Source: Pedococcus cremeus | GTDB taxonomy: Bacteria > Actinomycetota > Actinomycetes > Actinomycetales > Dermatophilaceae | Assembly (NCBI RefSeq): GCF_900111375.1 | Contig: NZ_FOHB01000004.1 | Location: 1 to 64,000, forward strand | Direction of reading: 5' to 3' | Length of the DNA: 64,000 nt | In this document: in pieces, positions 16,446-24,101 of the stretch | Layout of the letters: each line of letters begins with the position of its first letter | Numbering within the stretch: the stretch's first letter is position 1 | Made by a program: the position numbers and the translations under genes | Notes under the pieces: model-generated | Database searches by the model: none | Told to the model about the DNA's origin: nothing | The model's input: only the letters and a program-made list of their open reading frames with translations

Positions 16446-17057
16446 TCAGCGTCGCACAGCCGTGTTGCCGTACTGCCGGGCGCACCGGCTGCCGCTGATG
16501 TCGCCGGACACGACGACGTAGTCGGAGCGGGGGCGGATGATCGCGGTGACGGTCTTGGTGATGGCCGACATGCAGCTGTCGGAGACCGAGCGGCTGGCCT
16601 TGGCGCCGCCGACCCAGAGGTCGAGCCAGTTCTGGGCGCCGGTGGGGCCCTTCGGGAAGCCGGTCCAGCAGGCGCTGAGCTGCGGCTTGGGTCCGTCGCC
16701 GCACGTGTCCTCGACGATGAAGTAGCGGCGCAGGTTGGGGATGTAGAAGCGGGTGCCGGGCTTGAACAACGGGGTGTCGACTCCCCTGCTGATGCTGTGG
16801 CCGACGGCGACCGTGATCGGGTCGCTGTAGGTGCCGGTGCCGCCGGCGCGGGTGTGCTTGGTCGGGTACCACGTGCGGGGGTAGGCGATGGTGGCGCTGC
16901 CGGCCGGGGTGTTGTCCCAGTAGGAGTAACCGGTGACGTAGGAGCGGTAGCGGTACTCGGCGGCCTCGGCGTTCGGGGCGGTCACGACGGTGGCCAGGGC
17001 GAGGAGGAGGGTGACGAAGGCGCTCAGGGTCAGGCGCTGGGGGAAGCGGAGGGTCAT
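16446..17057 (-). CDS. Secreted protein, possible double-psi beta-barrel (3D/RlpA-like) fold
   Basis: 203 residues from ATG 17057, with a Sec signal peptide: MTLRFPQR, hydrophobic LTLSAFVTLLLALATVVTA, cleavage near NAEAA. The mature domain YVTGYSYWDNTPAGS..YSDPITVAVGHS..GTRFYIPNLRRYFIVEDTCG..LDLWVGG follows the order seen in 3D/DPBB domains, where a VED motif precedes a metal or active-site region and a terminal D-W. Three or four cysteines suggest disulfides. A cell-wall role (for example sugar-strand cleavage) is inferred from the fold likeness only. The stop is four bases from the start of the following membrane-protein gene. Confidence 0.7.
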   Translation of the reverse strand: MTLRFPQRLTLSAFVTLLLALATVVTAPNAEAAEYRYRSYVTGYSYWDNTPAGSATIAYPRTWYPTKHTRAGGTGTYSDPITVAVGHSISRGVDTPLFKPGTRFYIPNLRRYFIVEDTCGDGPKPQLSACWTGFPKGPTGAQNWLDLWVGGAKASRSVSDSCMSAITKTVTAIIRPRSDYVVVSGDISGSRCARQYGNTAVRR

Positions 17058-17306
17058 GCGGGCACTGCCTTTCACGGGCGGGGCGCGCTGGGGACTGCTC
17101 CGGGTCATCGAAGGCTGGAGGTGCGCGCCCGACGCGCGTGAGAGTAATGGGCCGTTTGGCCCTGCCCGTGCGGTTCGCGAGGTGTGGCGCGATTCGGTGC
17201 CATTTCGTTGCACTGGTGGCGGTGTGCGTTACCTCCACCGGCACAACGCTTGACCTTCGGCGGCGCAAGTGTCGCCCTCGGGGCCGCCATCGGTGGTGTC
17301 GGCGGT

Positions 17307-17323
17307 GGAAGGCGGAGCCTTCC
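17307..17323 (-). terminator. Short hairpin just after the HtrA-like gene
   Basis: GGAAGG (17307-17312) and CCTTCC (17318-17323) form a 6-bp stem immediately beyond the protease stop codon. It is short and lacks a T tract, so termination is only possible. The rest of the 266-base gap to the secreted-protein gene shows nothing else I can name. Confidence 0.35.
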
Positions 17324-18268
17324 TCAGTCCGGAAGCTCGCTCGGCAGCACCACAGCGTCCACCAGCGCGCCGTTGCGGATGACGGTGACCTCCATCCGCT
17401 GACCGATCGCGTCGGTGAACAGGCGCTTCTGCAACGACTGCGCATCGCCGAGCGGCGCGCCGTCGATCGCGAGGACGAGGTCACCCGCGTGGAGGCCACT
17501 CTGGGCGGCCGGGCTCTTCTCGACGACCTCGACGACTCGCAGGGCACCACGCTGCCCGTAGCGCTCAGCCTGGGTGGGGGTCAGCCGTGCAGGAGTCGTC
17601 ACCAGACCGAGGTACGCGCGCCGCACCCGCCCGTCATGCATCAGGGCGTAGATGATCCGGTGGGTCGTGGCATTGATGGGCACCGCCATGCCGAGGCCTA
17701 TTCCGGCGACGGCCGTGTTGATCCCGACGACACGACCCCTGCTGTCGGCCAACGCACCACCGGAGCTGCCCGGGTTGAGGGCAGCGTCGGTCTGGATGAC
17801 GTCCTCGATCAGGCGCGCCGCCGTGCGGGTCCGGACCGGCATGCTGCGGCCCAGGGCGCTGACCACGCCTGCCGTCACCGTGCCGGAGAGGCCCAGCGGG
17901 TTGCCGACGGCAACCACGAGTGAGCCGACGAGGAGCGAACCTGCGTCGCCGTAGTCGGGCGGGGTCGGCAGCTCGTGGTCGGCGACGATGACGGCGATGT
18001 CCGACAGTGGGTCACGGCCCACGACGTGGAAGCGGGTGAGCGTTCCGTCGGCGAACTCTGCCGTTCCTTCGCCGGCATCACCGACGACATGAGCATTGGT
18101 GACCATGTGGGAGTCGTTGGTGAGGACCACGGCCGACCCGGCCGACTCTCCGCGCAACGACCGGATCCGCAGCGCGGCGACCTTCGGCGTCAGCTGCGCC
18201 GCAACGGTGGTGACAACGGCTGAGTAGGCGTCCAGCGCGCCCGACTCCGCCGTCGGGTCAGTGCTCAT
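17324..18268 (-). CDS. S1C trypsin-like serine protease with PDZ domain (HtrA/Deg-like)
   Basis: 314 residues from ATG 18268 (an upstream in-frame GTG at 18313 adds an unconvincing leader). The catalytic triad is visible: His in MVTNAHVVGD, Asp in RDPLSDIAVI and Ser in ALNPGSSGGALAD. A PDZ domain follows from about 225 (YLGLVTTPARLTPTQAERYG, SPAAQSGLHAGDLVLAIDG). There is no signal peptide or anchor in this reading, unlike most actinobacterial HtrA proteins, so it would work in the cytoplasm, or the true N-terminus is different. Expected role: degradation of damaged proteins. Confidence 0.88.
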   Translation of the reverse strand: MSTDPTAESGALDAYSAVVTTVAAQLTPKVAALRIRSLRGESAGSAVVLTNDSHMVTNAHVVGDAGEGTAEFADGTLTRFHVVGRDPLSDIAVIVADHELPTPPDYGDAGSLLVGSLVVAVGNPLGLSGTVTAGVVSALGRSMPVRTRTAARLIEDVIQTDAALNPGSSGGALADSRGRVVGINTAVAGIGLGMAVPINATTHRIIYALMHDGRVRRAYLGLVTTPARLTPTQAERYGQRGALRVVEVVEKSPAAQSGLHAGDLVLAIDGAPLGDAQSLQKRLFTDAIGQRMEVTVIRNGALVDAVVLPSELPD

Positions 18269-18368
18269 GGCTGTGACAACGAGCGCTGCGCATGAAGGGA
18301 TTCCGGGTTTCACCGAGGGCGAAACGCGCGGAGGCTGCCGTGGCGCCGAGGACGACCGGCGGGGTGCC

Positions 18369-19133
18369 TCAGACGGCGGTGTACCCGCCGTCGGCCACGA
18401 GGATCGAGCCGGTGATGAAGGATGCCGCGTCGCTGGCGAGGAAGACGACGCTCGGCGCGATCTCCTCCGGCAGCGCGAACCGCTGCTGCGGGCAGTCCTC
18501 GATCCAGTGGCGCTGGAACTCCGGGCGGTCCACCGGCGCCATGTCGGTCTTCACGTAGCCGGGCGCGACGGCGTTGACGCGGATGCCGTGGGGCGCCCAC
18601 TCGACGGCCAGCGACTTGGTGAGGTGGTGCACCGCCGCCTTCGAGGCGTTGTAGGCGGGCTGCCACTGCGGGCGGTTGACGATGATGCCGGACATGCTGC
18701 CGACGTTGACGATCGAGCCCCCGCCGTTGTCGCGCATGACGGCTCCCACGGCGCGCGACATCTTCCACAGGGCGCGGACGTTGAGGTCGAACACGTCGTC
18801 CCACTGCTCGTCGGTCACCTCGAACGCCGGGGCGTGGTGGCAGACGCCGGCGTTGTTGACGAGGACGTCGATGCGGCCGCCGAGGGCTGACGCGGCCCCT
18901 TCGACGAGGGCCGTCACCTGGCCGTCGTCGGTGAGGTCGGCGGTGAAGGCGACGTAGTCATGCCCCGCTTCCCTGGCCTCGTTGGCAACGGCCCGGTTGG
19001 CGTCCTCGCGCCGGCCGCAGATCGCGACCCGGGCTCCTGCGTCGGCGAGGGCGCGGGCGAACGCCTTGCCCAGCCCCTGGTTGCCGCCGGTGACGAGGGC
19101 CGTCCTGCCCTCGAGGCTGAAGGGAGAGCTCAT
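18369..19133 (-). CDS. SDR-family NAD(P)-dependent oxidoreductase
   Basis: 254 residues, classical SDR length. Cofactor motif TGGNQGLGKAF near residue 15, NNAG near 92, catalytic Ser in NVGSMSG and Y-x-x-x-K as YNASKAAVHHLTKSLA. PG motif NAVAPGYVKTDM. An acidic or basic pocket residue after strand 2 (GRREDANR) favours NADP. The nearest named group is gluconate-5-dehydrogenase-like SDRs, but substrate cannot be fixed. It follows the XRE regulator on the same strand, 79 bases away. Confidence 0.9.
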   Translation of the reverse strand: MSSPFSLEGRTALVTGGNQGLGKAFARALADAGARVAICGRREDANRAVANEAREAGHDYVAFTADLTDDGQVTALVEGAASALGGRIDVLVNNAGVCHHAPAFEVTDEQWDDVFDLNVRALWKMSRAVGAVMRDNGGGSIVNVGSMSGIIVNRPQWQPAYNASKAAVHHLTKSLAVEWAPHGIRVNAVAPGYVKTDMAPVDRPEFQRHWIEDCPQQRFALPEEIAPSVVFLASDAASFITGSILVADGGYTAV

Positions 19134-19212
19134 GCTCGGACCCTGCCACGCAAAGGCTCCGCTGTCCTGCGTTCGCTGGTCTCCCCGGCGTGGCCTCAGC
19201 GAGACGTTGGCC

Positions 19213-20001
19213 TCAGCGCGGGACGGACGCCATCGCCCGCTGGGTCTCGCGGTCGGCCGGCAGGAAGGTCTCGAGGTGCAGCTCGTCCAGCGTCGCGTCG
19301 GTGGCGGTCTCGAGCCGGGCGCTGACGCTGAAGAACCGCAGCAGCCCGTCCTCGTGCTCCAGCTCCAGGGCGAGCACCGGACCGGTCGGCCGTGGCCCGC
19401 GCGCGGCGCCCGGGACGTATGCCGCGGCCCCCCGCGCCAGCGCGACCAGCGCCGGGTCGTGGGTCAGGTCCGCCCGGGCCTGCACCTGGTGCACCAGGTG
19501 GGCGGCCCACTGCGACAGGTTGCGGATCCTCGGCGCGAGACCGCCCGGGTGCAGGCTGACTCGGATCGCGTTGACGGGCGGCTCCAGCAGCGCCGGCTCG
19601 CACCCCGCGAGCAGCAGGTCCGTGGCCGCGTTGGCGTCGACGACGTCCCAGTGCCGGTCGAGCAGGAGCGCCGGGTTCGGCAGGTGCGCGTCGAGCAGGT
19701 GGCGCAGGCCGTCGAGGACCACCCCGAGGTCGGCGTGGTCCAGGCCGCGGCCCCCGTGGCGGGGCGCGTAGCCCCCGGCGAGGAGCAGCTCGTCGCGCGA
19801 GCGCAGCGGGACCTCGAGCGAGTCGGCGATGCGGTCGATCATCTCGGCCGTCGGTCGCGAGCGCCCCGTCTCGACGTAGCTGAGGTGCCGGGTGCTCACC
19901 TGGGCCCTGGTCGACAGCTCCAGCTGGCTCAGGCGGCGGCGCTCGCGCCAGGTCCGCAGCAGGGCGCCCACCTCGGGCCGGGTCTGCACCGTCGTCGTCA
20001 C
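19213..20001 (-). CDS. XRE-family regulator with MmyB-like ligand-binding domain
   Basis: 262 residues from GTG 20001. N-terminal helix-turn-helix: VGALLRTWRERRRLSQLELS, TRAQVSTRHLSYVETGRSRP. The remainder fits the MmyB-like ligand-binding domain (LDRHWDVVDANAATDLLL, NAIRVSLHPGGLAPRIRNLS, HLETFLPAD). Relatives bind fatty-acid-like or unknown ligands and repress neighbouring oxidoreductase or isomerase genes. It diverges from an SnoaL-like gene, and a perfect palindrome lies in the 128-base gap, so autoregulation and control of that operon are likely. Confidence 0.9.
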   Translation of the reverse strand: MTTTVQTRPEVGALLRTWRERRRLSQLELSTRAQVSTRHLSYVETGRSRPTAEMIDRIADSLEVPLRSRDELLLAGGYAPRHGGRGLDHADLGVVLDGLRHLLDAHLPNPALLLDRHWDVVDANAATDLLLAGCEPALLEPPVNAIRVSLHPGGLAPRIRNLSQWAAHLVHQVQARADLTHDPALVALARGAAAYVPGAARGPRPTGPVLALELEHEDGLLRFFSVSARLETATDATLDELHLETFLPADRETQRAMASVPR

Positions 20002-20036
20002 GGGCGCCAGTCTCGCAGCCCACCTGCAGCCCGGCC

Positions 20037-20053
20037 ATGACCTCCGAGGTCAT
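20037..20053. promoter_or_regulatory. Palindrome ATGACCTC-C-GAGGTCAT, likely XRE operator
   Basis: Perfect 8-base arms around one base, between the divergent XRE regulator and SnoaL-like gene (35 bases from the XRE start, 77 from the other). Size, symmetry and position match an operator for a dimeric helix-turn-helix protein. Confidence 0.55.
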
Positions 20054-20129
20054 CGACGCGCCTGCCCGCGGGACGGGAGCCTCTCGGTGCCGGCGGTTCC
20101 GCCGGAAGCAGCCCGATGAAGGAGAAGCC

Positions 20130-20543
20130 ATGCAGGACAATGCCATCCGCGACACCACGCACAGCGAGACCGCCCCGCACAGCGCGGCTGTCCTCGCGGC
20201 ATACCTCGCGACGTGGAACGCGGCAGACCCGCGCGAGCTGCGCGCCCTGCTCGAGGCGCACTGGAGCGCGGACGTGACCTACACCGACCCGCTCGCCGAG
20301 GTCGGCGGCCACGACGGGCTCACCGCCCTGGTCGCCGCCGTGCACGGGCAGTTCCCCGGGTTCGTGTTCACCGTGGTCGGGGAGCCCGACGGCCACCACC
20401 GCCAGGTCCGGCTCCAGTGGGGCCTGGGGCCGGAAGGGGGCGAGCCGGTCGTCATCGGCTCCGACGTGGTCGTGCTCGACGCCGAGGGCAAGGTGGTGGA
20501 CGTCCGCGGCTTCCTCGACGTCGTGCCCGAGGTCGCGGCGTGA
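20130..20543 (+). CDS. SnoaL-like / NTF2-fold protein
   Basis: 137 residues from ATG 20130 with an ideal GAAGGAGAAGCC leader. It fits the nuclear-transport-factor-2-like SnoaL fold: LAAYLATWNAADPRELRALL, WSADVTYTDPLAEVGGHDGL, HGQFPGFVFTV, VRLQWGLGPEGG, and DVVVLDAEGKVVDVRGFLD. Family members are isomerases, hydrolases or simple binding proteins; the Asp of YTDP and the His of GGHDGL are the usual pocket residues. It overlaps the next gene by four bases (GTGA) and faces the XRE regulator. Confidence 0.9.
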   Translation: MQDNAIRDTTHSETAPHSAAVLAAYLATWNAADPRELRALLEAHWSADVTYTDPLAEVGGHDGLTALVAAVHGQFPGFVFTVVGEPDGHHRQVRLQWGLGPEGGEPVVIGSDVVVLDAEGKVVDVRGFLDVVPEVAA

Positions 20544-20927
20544 GCGCGGCGACCCCCCGGCCGGCGTATGGCGTGGGCTACCTGCGTGACGTCCAGCCCG
20601 TGCCGCAGGTCCTCGAGTACATCGAGCGGATCGAGGCGACGATGGAGCCGTACGGCGGCCAGTGGCTCGTGCACGGGACGGAGCTGGTCCCCCTCGAGGG
20701 AGAGTGGACGGGCGCGCTGGTCGTCATCCGGTTCCCCTCGATGCAGGCCGCTCGCGTGGTGGGACTCGCCCGCGTACCGCGCCATCGCTGCACTGCGGAC
20801 CGAGCACTCCAACTCCATGGTCTGCCTCGTCGAGGGGGTGCCCGACGGCTACCGCGCCACGTCGACCGCGGACGCGCTGCGTCTGGTGTTCGCTGCGCAG
20901 GTCGCGGAGGCTGCGCCGGCCGGGTGA
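20540..20927 (+). pseudogene. DUF1330-family protein, frameshifted
   Basis: It begins at a GTG overlapping the stop of the SnoaL-like gene. The first 70 or so codons give a DUF1330 start (AYGVGYLRDVQPVPQVLEYI, GTELVPLEGEWTGALVVIRF, PSMQAAR). Near 20752 the frame is lost. The expected WWDSPAYRAI.. and NSMVCLVEGVPDGYRATS follow in another frame to a stop at 20927. The join looks as if two bases are missing between AAR and WWDSP. DUF1330 is a small dimeric ferredoxin-like domain of unknown chemistry. Decay or a sequencing error cannot be told apart here. Confidence 0.8.
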
Positions 20928-20959
20928 GGGCCGGGCCGACCGGCGGGTGGGCGCGGGAC

Positions 20960-21862
20960 TCAGCGGGCGGCTGCGCGGACTCTCTGGCGCACCGTGCGCA
21001 GGGCGTCGGCGACCTCGGGACGCACGCGGGCCGGGTCGATGAGCCAGTCGAGCAGCACGTGGTCGTCGGTGGCGACCCCGGTGAGGGTGTCGGCGACCGC
21101 CGCGGCGAGGAGGGCGCCGGTCCGGGGCACGGGCACCGCTTCGCCCACGACGTCCTCGGTCCAGCGGTCGGCGAGGTCCAGCAGCTCGTCGTCGACGTGG
21201 CCGCGGCGTGCGGCGGTGAGGGCGGCCGCGGCAGCCGGCAGGGCTCCCACGGCCTCGTCCCCGGCTGCCGCCCGGACCTCGGCGACCAGCTCGACCAGGT
21301 GCAGCTCCATCAGCCAGGACGGCATGCCGCGCCCGGCGAGCACCCGGCAGAGCCAGGCGACCTGGCGGGTGGCGCGCTCCTCGCCGAGGTGGGCGAGGGA
21401 GATGAGCCACGCGGAGTCGGTGCTGGCGAACCGGGACCCGCGCTCGCCGTAGCGGATCCCGTAGTACGGCATGGCGTCGAGCGACCGCTGTGCCGCCCGG
21501 ACCGCGGCCCGGACCAGCGTGGCGTCGGTCGTGACCTCGTAGGAGCCGGCACCGGGGTTGACCAGGGCGGCGTCGACCGGCTGCCGGTTGGCACGCCGGG
21601 CCAGGCCCGCGACCACGTGTCGCTCGCCCTCGGCGACGAGCGCCGCCACGTCCGACCCGTGACCGTGTTCGGGGAGGCGTCCCTCCAGCGCGGCGCGCAG
21701 GACCTCGGGGTCTGCCGACCCCGTCGCGACGACGAGCCGCTCGACCCCGACCACCGCCGCGAACAGCGCCGGGTCGTCGAGCCGCCCGGTGACCGCACGG
21801 TCGGCGTTGGCGAGCAGGAGCTGTCGCGCCTCGTCGGCGGCCAGGTCGGTCATGGAGGGCAT
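20960..21862 (-). CDS. Conserved hypothetical protein, 300 residues
   Basis: Frame from ATG 21862 (second ATG 21853). All-helical composition without signal or membrane segments: DEARQLLLANADRAVTGRL, NPGAGSYEVTTDATLVRAAV, YYGIRYGERGSRFASTDSAW, LIDPARVRPEVADALRTVRQ. Codon use is typical of the window. I do not recognise the family. The repeated sense of counting or tabulating residues (YYGIRYGERGSRF and LLDWLIDP) gives no functional clue. It is convergent with the DUF1330 gene. Confidence 0.65.
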   Translation of the reverse strand: MPSMTDLAADEARQLLLANADRAVTGRLDDPALFAAVVGVERLVVATGSADPEVLRAALEGRLPEHGHGSDVAALVAEGERHVVAGLARRANRQPVDAALVNPGAGSYEVTTDATLVRAAVRAAQRSLDAMPYYGIRYGERGSRFASTDSAWLISLAHLGEERATRQVAWLCRVLAGRGMPSWLMELHLVELVAEVRAAAGDEAVGALPAAAAALTAARRGHVDDELLDLADRWTEDVVGEAVPVPRTGALLAAAVADTLTGVATDDHVLLDWLIDPARVRPEVADALRTVRQRVRAAAR

Positions 21863-21942
21863 TGTGTCGTGCCTCGCCGCGCCGGACCGCCCCGGGCAAC
21901 CAGAGGGCTGCGAACGAGGACGGGGCCGGAGGTGGCGACGGT

Positions 21943-22275
21943 TCAGAGCTGGAGGATCCGCGTGGCCACCTCGTAGGCCGCGGCCACGCCCCTCGGGTCG
22001 TGCAGGTCGCCGGGGTCGGCCAGCGTGGCCTCGGTCCGCGCCCGGACTGCGGAGCCGGGATCGTCACCGACGAGGTCGGCACAGAGACCGTCGACGACCG
22101 AGCGCGCGTCGTGCTCGTCCAGCCCCTCGAGCGCGAGCCCGTTGTAGAGCAGGACCGCGGCCTCCTCGAACACCTCACGCGCCATGGCGAGGTCGACGTC
22201 GGGCCGGGCTCTGGCCACCGCCTCGGCGGTGGCCAGGAACTGGTCGAAAGGCGGCTCGAACGGACCGGACGGCAT
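21943..22275 (-). CDS. Small hypothetical protein, 110 residues
   Basis: Helical, acidic protein: FEPPFDQFLATAEAVARARP, FEEAAVLLYNGLALEGLDEH, ARSVVDGLCADLVGDDPGS. No signal or membrane segment and no recognised family. Its ATG lies inside a copy of the octamer GTATGCCG. Same strand as the 300-residue gene downstream (80-base gap), so the two may be expressed together. Confidence 0.55.
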   Translation of the reverse strand: MPSGPFEPPFDQFLATAEAVARARPDVDLAMAREVFEEAAVLLYNGLALEGLDEHDARSVVDGLCADLVGDDPGSAVRARTEATLADPGDLHDPRGVAAAYEVATRILQL

Positions 22276-22413
22276 ACGACGAGCGTCTCAGCACGTTCCC
22301 GACCCCGGCAATCGCATATAGGGTACCCGTCCGGAACCGACCCGCCGCCCCGCACGGAAGACGGCCTGACAGCGGACCGCTCCTGACCTGGGTCACGGGG
22401 CCACACTGGCGAC

Positions 22414-22977
22414 ATGACGTCGTGGAACGCACTCCTGCGCGACCAGTTCGAGTGGCACTGGGAACACCAGCTGCGCAACCGCTTGGCCGGGTTGTCGGAC
22501 GACGAGTACTTCTGGGAGCCGGTCGAGGGCGCCTGGAACGTCCGCCCCCGTGGGACGGCCACGACTGCGATGGCTGCGGGCGGCGGCGACTTCGTCATTG
22601 ACTGGGTGTTCCCCGAACCGACCCCGGCACCGTTGACCACGATCGCCTGGCGGCTCGGCCACGTGGTCGTCGGCGTCCTCGGGATGCGCAACGCTGCCCA
22701 CTTCGGTCGGGCCCCGGTCGACTACGCGTCGTTCTCGTATGCCGGCACGGCGGCGGAGGCGCTGGCGCAGCTCGACCGTGAGGTCGCCCTGTGGCTCGAG
22801 GGCATCCGGGCGCTCGGCGAAGACGGGCTCGACCGACCGTGCGGACCCGCAGAGGGACCGTTCGCCGAGGCGCCGCTGGCCGCCCTGGTGCTGCACATCA
22901 ACCGCGAGCTCATCCACCACCTTGCCGAGGTGTCGCTGCTGCGGGACCTCTACGGCCACACCGAAAGCCGTCGCTGA
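22414..22977 (+). CDS. DinB-like (four-helix) metal-dependent protein
   Basis: 187 residues. The DinB/YfiT four-helix pattern is clear: LLRDQFEWHWEHQLRNRLAG, LSDDEYFWEPVEGAWNVRP, TTIAWRLGHVVVGVLGMRNA and the C-terminal LVLHINRELIHHLAEVSLLR. Histidines at LGHV and IHHL are likely metal ligands. Relatives include mycothiol-dependent transferases and maleylpyruvate isomerases, so a thiol-transferase role is possible in a mycothiol-using host but unproven. Convergent with the fusion gene (9-base gap). Confidence 0.85.
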   Translation: MTSWNALLRDQFEWHWEHQLRNRLAGLSDDEYFWEPVEGAWNVRPRGTATTAMAAGGGDFVIDWVFPEPTPAPLTTIAWRLGHVVVGVLGMRNAAHFGRAPVDYASFSYAGTAAEALAQLDREVALWLEGIRALGEDGLDRPCGPAEGPFAEAPLAALVLHINRELIHHLAEVSLLRDLYGHTESRR

Positions 22978-22986
22978 GGGCTGCCG

Positions 22987-23940
22987 TCAGTCGTCCATCG
23001 CCTCGATCCCCAGCTCGGCCAGCTCGGCCATCCGCTCGCGCATGTGCCGGATCAGGTCCGCCGGCGGACGCGTCCAGCCGGTGACCTCCTCGACGACCCG
23101 CAAGGGCTCGGTCGTGCGGTAGGACCGGGTCGGGTTGCCGGGGAAGCGCTTGTCGGTGACATTCGGGTCGTCCTCGATCCTGCCGAGTGGCTCGACCCGG
23201 TAGACGCGTCCAGGTCCGTCGCCCTGAGCGAGCTCGGCTGCCAGCGGCGCGCCCTCGCGCGTCGCGGTCAGGTAGATGTGGTTGGCCTGACGCCCCGACC
23301 CGTAGTTCGAGCGCCAGCCCGGGGTGAGCAGGTCCCCCGGACGCAGGTCGGCCCTGGTGCCGTGGAAGAACGGCCCGGGGTCATCGACCACGCGCGGCGG
23401 CGGAGGTGGGTCCCGGAGCATGCTGTCGAGCCGTTCCATGAGCGCCGCGACCCGGTTGCGCCCCTTCGGCGCCCGCGGGTAGCGGCTCAGCACGTCGAGG
23501 ACGACCGGCGTGGCCCGCTTGGCGGCGGCGGTGACCACGTACTCCGCGACCACCGGGTCATCGCCCCGGGCGAGCTCGGCCGCCCGGGCGGCATGGGCTG
23601 CGGACCCGAGGATGTGGCGCACCTGCGTCGCCTTCGCCAGCGGGTGGAGGTATGCCGCCGCGGCGGCGTCTCCTGCAGCGCTCGCCGCGTGCCGGGCGGC
23701 TTCGGTCGCAGCCTCCCTGGCAGCGCGGTGGGCGTCGGTGGCCGCAGTCCGTTGGAGGCGTGAACGGGGCGCCCCCTCGGCGAAGACCCGAGCGGCGTGG
23801 AGGGCCGCCGCAGGGCGGCAGTCACCGGGGTGGGCCTTCTCGAAGATGACGAGCGCAGGTTCGGCGCACGCCACGGCATACCCCGCCACCGCCCGCAGCT
23901 CGTCCGTCGTCAACCCGAAGTCACCCGCCGATGTCCGCAT
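22987..23940 (-). CDS. 'Putative immunity protein' domain fused to rifampin ADP-ribosyltransferase (Arr)
   Basis: 317 residues from ATG 23940. Residues about 1-185 match the helical domain usually annotated 'putative immunity protein' or SbcC-like (LTTDELRAVAGYAVACAEPA; AAALHAARVFAEGAPRSR; AAYLHPLAKATQVRHILGSA). From residue 191 a complete Arr domain follows: FFHGTRADLRPGDLLTPGWR, GRQANHIYLTATREGA, GRVYRVEPLGRIEDDPNVTD, KRFPGNPTRSYRTTEPLRVV. The Arr catalytic His (HGT), the Tyr residues and the DDPN aspartates are present. Arr transfers ADP-ribose from NAD+ to the C23 hydroxyl of rifamycins and inactivates them, so resistance is a reasonable prediction. The fusion is unusual; stand-alone Arr is about 140 residues. 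Cytoplasmic. Confidence 0.88.
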   Translation of the reverse strand: MRTSAGDFGLTTDELRAVAGYAVACAEPALVIFEKAHPGDCRPAAALHAARVFAEGAPRSRLQRTAATDAHRAAREAATEAARHAASAAGDAAAAAYLHPLAKATQVRHILGSAAHAARAAELARGDDPVVAEYVVTAAAKRATPVVLDVLSRYPRAPKGRNRVAALMERLDSMLRDPPPPPRVVDDPGPFFHGTRADLRPGDLLTPGWRSNYGSGRQANHIYLTATREGAPLAAELAQGDGPGRVYRVEPLGRIEDDPNVTDKRFPGNPTRSYRTTEPLRVVEEVTGWTRPPADLIRHMRERMAELAELGIEAMDD

Positions 23941-24101
23941 CTCCCCTACAGCTCCCGCTCGTACGCGACCATGACCGGACTGCACGGTTGAAGTCGTGCA
24001 ACAGCCGCGCCGCCGCAAGTCCGTCTTCGGCAGCATTCCCCATCACCCTCCGGACCACCCTGACAGTGTGCCTTGGCGACGGGCCAGCTCGCGGCCTCGA
24101 G

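Noticed and set aside
22987-24036. A longer N-terminus for the Arr fusion from 24036.
   Set aside because: The extra 32 residues have no family match and no good ribosome site; ATG 23940 begins the domain.
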